DNA of 64,000 bases from Cupriavidus sp. D39 (GTDB lineage: Bacteria; Pseudomonadota; Gammaproteobacteria; Burkholderiales; Burkholderiaceae): assembly GCF_026627925.1 (NCBI RefSeq), contig NZ_JAPNLE010000009.1, positions 1,488,001 to 1,552,000 on the forward strand. The letters run 5' to 3'. Positions 57,513 to 64,000 of this stretch are shown here, piece after piece. The notes beneath the pieces were generated by a model. It saw only the letters and a list, made by a program, of their open reading frames with translations. It had not been told where the DNA came from and searched no databases. The position numbers were made by a program, and so were the translations under genes. Each line of letters starts with the position of its first letter. Positions within the stretch are counted from its first letter, which is position 1.

Positions 57513-58754
57513 TTATGCCAGCAGGCCGTCGAAGGCGATGAACTGCACGGTATCGCCCCGCGCGATCGGCTGGTTGGGCGGGTTGTCGACCAGGCCCTCG
57601 CCCCACACCGTGGAAGTCAGCACGCCCGAGCTCTGGTTGGGGAACAGGTCGAGCCCGCCGGCCTGGTTGATGCGCACGCGCAGGAACTCGTTGCGGCGGT
57701 CGCCCTTGGGCAGGTCGAAATCGGCCCGCAGCGGCAGGCGGCGCGGCATCACGTCCTGCACGCCTTGCAGCCGCAGGATGAAGGGCCGCACGAACAGCAG
57801 GAAGGTGACGAAGCTCGAGACCGGGTTGCCCGGCAGCCCAAGGAAAAACGCCGGTGCCTGCTCGCCACGCGCCACCTCGCCGAACGCCAGCGGCTTGCCC
57901 GGCTTGATGGCGATCTGCCACAGGTTGAGCCGCCCCTCGGCCTCGACCGCCGGCTTGATATGGTCTTCCTCGCCCACCGAGACGCCGCCCGAGGTGATGA
58001 TCAGGTCATGCCCATCGGCAGCCCGGCGCAGGGTGTCGCGCGTGGCGGCCAGGGTGTCGGGCACGATGCCGAAATCGCTGATCTCGCAGCCCAGGTTTTC
58101 CAGCAGCCCGCGCAGTGTGAAGCGGTTGGAGTTGTAGATGGCGCCCGGCTTGAGCGGCTCGCCCGGCATGGCAAGCTCGTCGCCGGTAAAGAACACCGCC
58201 ACCTTGACGCGCCGCACCACGTCCAGCGACGCCTGCCCCACCGAGGCGGCCAAGCCGAGCGCCTGCGGCGTCAGCCGCGTGCCGGCCGGCAGGATCACGC
58301 TGCCGGCACGGATGTCCTCGCCGGCCCGGCGGATCCATTCGCCCGGCTGCGGCGTGTGCTTGACGATCACATCCTCGCCGTCCGCCGCGCACTGCTCCTG
58401 CATCACCACCGCGTCGGCCCCCGGCGGAATCAGCCCGCCGGTAAAGATGCGCGCCGCCGTGCCGGCCGCCAGCGCCGTGCCGACGTGGCCGGCGGGGATG
58501 CGCTGGGCCACCCGCAGGCGCGCGCCCGGCGCCGCCACGTCGGCGCTGCGCACGGCGTAGCCGTCCATCGAGGTGTTGTCGGCCGGCGGCACGTCCAGCG
58601 TGCTCGACACCGGCGCGGCCAACACGCGGCCATTGGCGTCGAGCGTGGCGATGCGCTCGGCTTCGGCGAGCGGGCGGGCGCCGGCCAGCAGGGCCTCGAG
58701 GGCCTGGGCCATGGTCAGCATGGGGGGACGGGCGGGCGCGGCAGCTTGGGTCAT
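57513..58754 (-). CDS. moeA: Molybdopterin molybdenumtransferase MoeA
   Basis: 413 residues. Seen: PPADNTSMDGYAVRSADV, RIFTGGLIPPGADAVVMQEQ, YNSNRFTLRGLLENLGCE, the MoCF-binding core TSGGVSVGEEDHIKPAVE and GLPGNPVSSFVTF. Inserts molybdate into adenylylated molybdopterin. The frame is open far upstream through thrC in antisense reading frames, but the family N-terminus begins shortly after this ATG. Leads moaD-moaE-crcB. Confidence 0.95.
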   Translation of the reverse strand: MTQAAAPARPPMLTMAQALEALLAGARPLAEAERIATLDANGRVLAAPVSSTLDVPPADNTSMDGYAVRSADVAAPGARLRVAQRIPAGHVGTALAAGTAARIFTGGLIPPGADAVVMQEQCAADGEDVIVKHTPQPGEWIRRAGEDIRAGSVILPAGTRLTPQALGLAASVGQASLDVVRRVKVAVFFTGDELAMPGEPLKPGAIYNSNRFTLRGLLENLGCEISDFGIVPDTLAATRDTLRRAADGHDLIITSGGVSVGEEDHIKPAVEAEGRLNLWQIAIKPGKPLAFGEVARGEQAPAFFLGLPGNPVSSFVTFLLFVRPFILRLQGVQDVMPRRLPLRADFDLPKGDRRNEFLRVRINQAGGLDLFPNQSSGVLTSTVWGEGLVDNPPNQPIARGDTVQFIAFDGLLA

Positions 58755-58953
58755 GAGGAAACAGGTAAGTGAGACAGCTTGTGTGAGCCTGGAACAGCAA
58801 ACCCGTGGCCATCCAGCACCCATGGGAAACGGCCCGCGTACCGCCCCCGATACATCCGGGGCAATGCGAGGGCCGTGCGATTTCTGCTCGGCAAATCTGA
58901 TTGTAGCGAGTTGGCGCGCTGCCGGCAGGAACGCAGCCGGCAGCGGCCGGGCC

Positions 58954-60402
58954 TTACAGGCCGGTGTGGCCGGCGATGTAAGCCTTGATCCGGTCGGCAT
59001 CCGCCGGCATGACCTCGAAGCGCTGCGGCAGGTTCTCGATGCCGTCGAAGGCTGCCGGACGCTCCGGCTCATGGCCAAGCGCTTCGCGGATGGTGTCGGC
59101 GAACTTGGCCGGCAGCGCGGTTTCCAGCACCAGCATCGGCACGCCAGGCGTGAGATGCTCGCGCGCGACCTTGATGCCATCGGCGGTGTGCGTGTCGATG
59201 GTGATGCCGTAGCGCTCGGACAGGTCGCGGATGGTGGTGAGACGGTCCTCGTGCGTGCTGCGGCCCGAGACGAAGCCGAAGGCGCGGATGCGCTCGAATT
59301 CCGGCGTGCCGGACAGGTCGAAGCCGCCCTTGGTGTCGACGTCCTCGCGGAACATCTTGGCCAGCTTGTCGCCGTCGCGGCCCAGCAGGTCGAAGACGAA
59401 GCGCTCAAAGTTCGACGCCTTCGAGATGTCCATGCTCGGGCTAGAGGTGTGGTACGTCTCCGCCGACTTGCGCACACGGTAGGTGCCGGTGCGGAAGAAC
59501 TCGTCGAGCACGTCGTTCTCGTTGGTGGCGACCACCAGCTTGTCGATCGGCAGGCCCATCATGCGCGCGATATGACCGGCGCAGACGTTGCCGAAATTGC
59601 CCGACGGCACGCAGAACGAGACCTTCTGGCCCGGGCCGTCGGTGGCCAGCAGCCAGCCCTTGAAGTAGTACACCACCTGGGCCACCACGCGCGCCCAGTT
59701 GATCGAGTTGACCGTGCCGATCTTCTGGCGGGCCTTGTAGTCGAGATCGTTGGAGACCGCCTTGACGATGTCCTGGCAATCGTCGAACACGCCTTCCACC
59801 GCCAGGTTGAAGATGTTCGGGTCCTGCAGGCTGAACATCTGCGCGGTCTGGAACGCGCTCATCTTGCGGTGCGGGCTCAGCATGAACACGCGGATGCCGC
59901 GCTTGCCGCGCATGGCGTATTCCGCCGCGCTGCCGGTGTCGCCCGAGGTGGCGCCGAGAATGTTCAGCTCCTGTCCGGCACGCGCCAGTGCGTACTCGAA
60001 CAGGTTGCCGAGCAGCTGCATGGCCATGTCCTTGAAGGCCAGCGTGGGGCCGTTGGACAGGCCCAGCAGCTGCAGTTGCGTGCCGCCCTCTTCACCCAGC
60101 GTGCGCAGCGGGGTGATGTCGGCGGTGTTGTCGCCGGGACGGGCATTGCAGTACACCTCGGCGGTGTAGGTCTTGCGCGTCAGGGCGCGCAGGTCCTCGG
60201 CCGGGATGTCGTCGCAGAAGCGGGACAGGACTTCGAAGGCGAGATCGGCGTACGACAGCTTGCGCCAGGCTTCCAGCTCGTCGGCCGTGATCTGCGGGTA
60301 CTCCCGGGGCAGGTAAAGGCCGCCGTCCGGCGCCAGGCCGCCCAGCAGGATCTCGGAGAAGGTTTGCGGCATCTCATGGCCGCGCGTCGACTGGTATTTC
60401 AT
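58954..60402 (-). CDS. thrC: Threonine synthase
   Basis: 482 residues of the long (fungal/proteobacterial) class. MKYQSTRG start, PLP Lys124 in GPTLAFKDMAMQ, GATSGDTGSAAEYAM phosphate loop, and FCVPSGNFGNVCAG. Converts O-phosphohomoserine to threonine. It starts 8 bp after hom, in the order alaA-hom-thrC. Confidence 0.97.
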   Translation of the reverse strand: MKYQSTRGHEMPQTFSEILLGGLAPDGGLYLPREYPQITADELEAWRKLSYADLAFEVLSRFCDDIPAEDLRALTRKTYTAEVYCNARPGDNTADITPLRTLGEEGGTQLQLLGLSNGPTLAFKDMAMQLLGNLFEYALARAGQELNILGATSGDTGSAAEYAMRGKRGIRVFMLSPHRKMSAFQTAQMFSLQDPNIFNLAVEGVFDDCQDIVKAVSNDLDYKARQKIGTVNSINWARVVAQVVYYFKGWLLATDGPGQKVSFCVPSGNFGNVCAGHIARMMGLPIDKLVVATNENDVLDEFFRTGTYRVRKSAETYHTSSPSMDISKASNFERFVFDLLGRDGDKLAKMFREDVDTKGGFDLSGTPEFERIRAFGFVSGRSTHEDRLTTIRDLSERYGITIDTHTADGIKVAREHLTPGVPMLVLETALPAKFADTIREALGHEPERPAAFDGIENLPQRFEVMPADADRIKAYIAGHTGL

Positions 60403-60410
60403 CGGTGCGT

Positions 60411-61721
60411 TCAGTTCAGTTCTTCCATGCGCAGGCGCGTGACTGCCGACAGCACGGTCGGCAGCGCCTCGATCTTGGCGATGGCGGCGTTGACCTGCTT
60501 CTCGAGAGTGAGGTGCGAGAGCATGATGATGTCGGTCTGCGGCTCGCCTTCGCGCGACTCCTTCTGCAGCATGGCATCGATGGAGATGCCGGCGTCAGCC
60601 AGGATGCGGGTGATGTCGGCCAGCACGCCGGTCTCGTCCGCCACGCGCATGCGCAGGTAGTACGAGCTGGTGACTTCCTCGATCGGGAGCACCGGCACGC
60701 TGGACAGCGCGTCCGGCTGGAACGCCAGGTGCGGCACGCGGTGCTCGGGGTCGGCGGTGTGCAGGCGGGTCACATCGACCAGGTCGGCGATCACGGCGGA
60801 GGCGGTCGGCTCGGCGCCGGCGCCCTTGCCGTAGTACAGCGTGGCGCCCACGGCGTCGCCCTGCACCAGCACGGCGTTCATGGCGCCTTCCACGTTGGCG
60901 ATCAGGCGCTTGGCCGGCACCAGCGTCGGGTGCACGCGCAGCTCGATGCCGTTTTCACGACGGCGCGTCAGGCCCAGCAGCTTGATGCGGTAGCCCAGCT
61001 CTTCGGCGTAGCGGATATCCACGGCCGACAGTTTGGTGATGCCTTCCACGTAGGCCTTGTCGAACTGCACCGGCATGCCGAAGGCGATCGAGCTCATCAG
61101 CGTGATCTTGTGCGCGGCATCGATGCCTTCGATGTCGAAAGTGGGATCGGCCTCGGCATAGCCCAGCGCTTGCGCCTGCTTGAGCACGGTGTCGAAGTCC
61201 AGGCCCTTGTCGCGCATCTCCGACAGGATGAAGTTGGTGGTGCCATTGATGATGCCGGCGATCCACTCGATGCGGTTGGCGGTCAGGCCTTCGCGCAGCG
61301 CCTTGATGATGGGGATGCCACCGGCCACCGCGGCTTCGAAGGCGACGATCACGCCCTTCTTGCGGGCGGCTTCGAAGATTTCGTTGCCATGCACGGCCAG
61401 CAGCGCCTTGTTGGCGGTGACCACGTGCTTGCCGTTCTCGATGGCCTTGAGCACCAGCTCGCGAGCGATGCCGTAGCCGCCGATCAGCTCGATCACGATG
61501 TCGATCTCGGGGCGGGTGACGACCTCGTTGGCGTCGGCCACCACCTCGACCTGCCCACCGGTCAGCTCGCGGGCGCGCTCGGTGTTGAGGTCGGCCACCA
61601 TGGCAATCTCGATGCCGCGCCCGGCGCGGCGGCGGATTTCTTCCTGGTTACGTTGCAGCACATTGAACGTGCCGCTACCGACGGTACCGATGCCAAGCAG
61701 GCCTACTTTGATGGGATTCAT
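60411..61721 (-). CDS. hom: Homoserine dehydrogenase
   Basis: 436 residues. Rossmann motif GLLGIGTVGSGT, catalytic region ANKALLAVHGNEIFE, GIINGTTNFILSEM, AEADPTFDIEGIDAAHK, and a C-terminal ACT domain (YYLRMRVADETGVLADITRI) for threonine feedback. Reduces aspartate semialdehyde. No fused aspartokinase. Confidence 0.97.
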   Translation of the reverse strand: MNPIKVGLLGIGTVGSGTFNVLQRNQEEIRRRAGRGIEIAMVADLNTERARELTGGQVEVVADANEVVTRPEIDIVIELIGGYGIARELVLKAIENGKHVVTANKALLAVHGNEIFEAARKKGVIVAFEAAVAGGIPIIKALREGLTANRIEWIAGIINGTTNFILSEMRDKGLDFDTVLKQAQALGYAEADPTFDIEGIDAAHKITLMSSIAFGMPVQFDKAYVEGITKLSAVDIRYAEELGYRIKLLGLTRRRENGIELRVHPTLVPAKRLIANVEGAMNAVLVQGDAVGATLYYGKGAGAEPTASAVIADLVDVTRLHTADPEHRVPHLAFQPDALSSVPVLPIEEVTSSYYLRMRVADETGVLADITRILADAGISIDAMLQKESREGEPQTDIIMLSHLTLEKQVNAAIAKIEALPTVLSAVTRLRMEELN

Positions 61722-61774
61722 GGACGATCTGACTCTGAGTTGCTGAAAAATGGATTACGCCGCAATGGCCTTGC

Positions 61775-63028
61775 TCAGGCCGCGTGGCCGTGGCGCTTGC
61801 GGTATGCCTCCAGGAAACGGCCCACGCGGCCGATGGCCTCGCGCAGGTCCTCCTCGTGGGGCAGGAACACGATACGGAAATGGTCCGGCTTGCCCCAGTT
61901 GAAGCCGGTGCCCTGCACCAGCAGCACCTTGGACTCCTGCAGCAGTTCATAGATGAACTCCTGGTCGTCCTGGATCGGGTACATCGACAGGTCGAGCTTG
62001 GGGAACAGGTACAGCGCGGCCTTGGGCTTGACGCAGGTGACGCCCGGGATCTGGGTGATCAGTTCGTGGGCAAGATCGCGCTGGCGGCGCAGGCGCCCGC
62101 CTTCGTTTACCAGGTCGTTGATGCTCTGGTAGCCGCCCAGCGCGGTCTGGATGGCCCACTGGCCGGGCACGTTGGCGCACAGGCGCATCGAGGACAACAT
62201 GTTCAGCCCCTCGATATAGTCCAGCGCGGGCCGCTTGTCGCCCGATACCACCATCCAGCCGGCGCGGTAGCCGCACGAGCGATAGTTCTTGGACAGGCCG
62301 TTGAAGGTCACCGTCAGCACATCGGTCGACAGCGCGGCAATGGACGTGTGGCTATGGCCGTCGTACAGCACCTTGTCGTAGATCTCGTCGGCAAAGATGA
62401 TCAGGCCGTGTTCGCGCGCAATCGCCACGATGGCGTTGAGCAGTTCGTCCGAGTACAGGGCGCCGGTGGGGTTGTTGGGGTTGATGACGACGATGGCCTT
62501 GGTATTCGGCGTGATCTTGGCGCGGATATCGTCCAGATCGGGCATCCACTCGTTGGCCTCGTCGCACACATAGTGCACCGGGGTGCCGCCCGACAGGCTC
62601 ACCGCGGCGGTCCACAGCGGGTAGTCCGGCGCCGGAACCAGCACTTCGTCGCCGCTGTTGAGCAGCGCGTTCATCGACATCACGATCAGCTCGGAGGCGC
62701 CGTTGCCGACGTAGATGTCGTCCAGGCCCACGCCCTCGATGTTCTTCTGCTGCGTGTAGTGCATGATCGCCTTGCGCGCGGCGAAGATGCCCTTGGAGTC
62801 CGAGTACCCGGCCGAATTGGGCAGGTTGCGCATCATGTCCTGCTGGATCTCTTCCGGCGCGTCAAAGCCGAAGACGGCCAGGTTGCCGATGTTCAGCTTG
62901 ATGATCTTGTGGCCTTCCTCTTCCATCTGCTTGGCCTTCTCCAGCACCGGGCCGCGGATGTCATAGCAAACATTGTTGAGCTTGTTGGATTTCTGGATCG
63001 GTTTCACGGCGATGTTGGCAGGAGGCAA
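61775..63028 (-). CDS. alaA: Alanine-type aminotransferase (AlaA/AlaC class)
   Basis: 417 residues, fold type I PLP enzyme. The opening KSNKLNNVCYDIRGPVLEKA and KLNIGNLAVFGFDAPEEI match AlaA closely. PLP residues: Asn in INPNNPTGALYS, Asp/Tyr in IFADEIYDKVLYD, Lys in FNGLSKNYRSCGYRAGW, and Arg in DHFRIVFLP. Transaminates pyruvate with glutamate; the position before hom in betaproteobacteria is regular. Confidence 0.94.
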   Translation of the reverse strand: MPPANIAVKPIQKSNKLNNVCYDIRGPVLEKAKQMEEEGHKIIKLNIGNLAVFGFDAPEEIQQDMMRNLPNSAGYSDSKGIFAARKAIMHYTQQKNIEGVGLDDIYVGNGASELIVMSMNALLNSGDEVLVPAPDYPLWTAAVSLSGGTPVHYVCDEANEWMPDLDDIRAKITPNTKAIVVINPNNPTGALYSDELLNAIVAIAREHGLIIFADEIYDKVLYDGHSHTSIAALSTDVLTVTFNGLSKNYRSCGYRAGWMVVSGDKRPALDYIEGLNMLSSMRLCANVPGQWAIQTALGGYQSINDLVNEGGRLRRQRDLAHELITQIPGVTCVKPKAALYLFPKLDLSMYPIQDDQEFIYELLQESKVLLVQGTGFNWGKPDHFRIVFLPHEEDLREAIGRVGRFLEAYRKRHGHAA

Positions 63029-63325
63029 GCGCCGCCGGGTAGCGGCGGCTATCTAGGGAATCTGGGTGGGAAAGGAGCGGCCCGGGTAGCCTGTACGCTG
63101 CGTTGCAACGCAAAACGTGGCAGGCAGGGAGGCAAAAGCTATAATTTATCGGATTATGACAGACTTCGGCAGGGATTCTTGCATTGCAGCGCACGCCGCC
63201 GGTACCCCGGGGCCGCAGCAAAGCCGCCCGGCCCGCCTGCCCCAAAATGCTCTCAACCCGCCCTGCGCTGCCCCGGCCGAGTCGCCGCGCGCGCCGCGAG
63301 GGGCAGCGCCAGATAAGGTTCGCCC

Positions 63326-63706
63326 TTGAAACTCCACGCAGACCAGCCCAATGCCCTCAATACGGTAACGTCGTACGGCCCGGGCTATATCGAAATCAAT
63401 ATGGTGCGCTACACGGAATCCGTGCTGGTCATGCCCGAAGGCGAGATCCGGCCCTGGCCGGTGCAGCGCTTCGAAGACCTGGAACCCGCGCACTTCGAAG
63501 GCCTGCTGGCGCACTCGCCCGAAGTAGTGCTGCTGGGCACCGGCAGCCGCCTGCGCTTCCCCCATCCTCGCCTGACCGCTTCCCTGGCGCGCCTGCATGT
63601 CGGGGTGGACGCCATGGATCTGCAGGCCGCCTGCCGCACTTACAACATCCTGATGGCGGAAGGCCGCAAGGTGGCGGCCATCCTGCTGCTGGAGGAGCCT
63701 GCCTGA
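63326..63706 (+). CDS. Mth938-like (DUF498) domain protein
   Basis: 126 residues from a TTG start with AAGG upstream; no ATG precedes the domain. Whole protein is the Mth938/NDUFAF3-type fold: YGPGYIEINMVRYTESVLVMP, LLGTGSRLRFPHPRL, VGVDAMDLQAACRTYNILMAEGR. Function is unknown in bacteria. A TATAAT is at 63140-63145, a possible -10. Divergent from alaA; bcp follows. Confidence 0.85.
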   Translation: MKLHADQPNALNTVTSYGPGYIEINMVRYTESVLVMPEGEIRPWPVQRFEDLEPAHFEGLLAHSPEVVLLGTGSRLRFPHPRLTASLARLHVGVDAMDLQAACRTYNILMAEGRKVAAILLLEEPA

Positions 63707-63852
63707 GCCGGCCCGGCGGCCCGGGCAGGCTGGTTCACGCAAGTTAAGCACGCGCCACGCTTGAAGTTAGCCGCCCCGCCCCCATCTGCCGCCACCATGG
63801 TGGCCGCACTCACGCAGCCGCCCCCTTCCTGTCCCTCCCAGGAGCCATAAGA

Positions 63853-64000
63853 ATGACAGTCAGTCTCAGCCAGCCCGTACCCGATTTCAGCGCGCCCGCC
63901 ACCGGCGGCACGTTCAGCCTTGGCGCCCAGCGCGGCAAGACCGTCGTCCTGTATTTCTATCCCAAGGACAACACCCCGGGCTGCACTACCGAAGCCATGA
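63853..64000 (+). CDS. bcp: Thioredoxin-dependent peroxiredoxin Bcp, N-terminal part
   Basis: The first 49 codons, cut by the window edge. PDFSAPATGGTFSL and YFYPKDNTPGCTTEA with peroxidatic Cys44 are typical of Bcp/PrxQ. Strong AGGAG before the ATG. Reduces hydroperoxides. Confidence 0.92.
   Translation, partial: MTVSLSQPVPDFSAPATGGTFSLGAQRGKTVVLYFYPKDNTPGCTTEAM

Noticed and set aside
57513..59477. A 654-codon frame extending moeA upstream
   Set aside because: The extra 240 codons are an antiparallel or shifted reading of thrC with Arg/Ser/Thr-rich composition. The MoeA family begins just after 58754.

Overview
The window is high-GC DNA from a betaproteobacterium of the Burkholderiaceae, most likely Cupriavidus or a close relative. 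This rests on the overall gene style, a PhaY-type 3-hydroxybutyrate oligomer hydrolase, a Bug-type solute receptor, a PXPV-repeat protein and an alaA-hom-thrC-moeA-moaD-moaE run. The genus is an inference; no rRNA or tRNA gene was seen.

Left part (1-22250), ordinary chromosome: a glycerate kinase/VOC/LysR/hydroxyacid dehydrogenase group; a diguanylate cyclase; an NAD-salvage operon pncA-pncB-nadE read away from its NUDIX-type regulator NrtR, with two matching GTGGC-N5-GCCAC operators between them; a divergon of HMG-CoA lyase family protein, CoA-transferase and Bug receptor facing a LysR gene, with two TTCC-N5-GGAA dyads; a LysR/Old Yellow Enzyme pair; a UPF0182 membrane protein; and a sulfite-oxidase-like protein fused to cytochrome c.

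Middle part (about 22450-38800), an accessory catabolic island. It opens with gene debris (panB, lrp and rraA fragments, and later an MFS relic). It then carries enoyl-CoA hydratase, glutathione transferase, an HCCA-isomerase-like protein, two Crp/Fnr regulators, a TetR gene whose 3' end is hit by an IS4-family element (19-bp ends, 9-bp target duplication), a tannase/feruloyl-esterase-like lipoprotein, acyl-CoA synthetase, nitroreductase, MFS acid transporter, SDR dehydrogenase and thiolase. Three promoter regions of this island share the dyad TGTC-N8-GACA, which suggests one Crp/Fnr-type regulon for CoA-dependent breakdown of an ester or aromatic/alicyclic acid. The substrate is not known.

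Right part (39100-64000): small envelope and oxygenase genes; clpB with a heat-shock-type promoter; a large leftward operon of TetR, a complete branched-chain-type ABC importer, acyl-CoA synthetase, 3HB-oligomer hydrolase and MaoC hydratase; then alaA-hom-thrC-moeA-moaD-moaE-crcB; and at the edge a Mth938-like gene and the start of bcp.

About fifteen single-base indels break thirteen otherwise intact genes. Nearly all are one missing base, and several fall in runs of five G/C where the reading frame calls for six. This looks more like systematic homopolymer error in the assembly than biology, so these genes are listed as frameshifted CDSs. The debris near 22450-23800 and 26862-27227 is real decay, because whole gene ends are missing.
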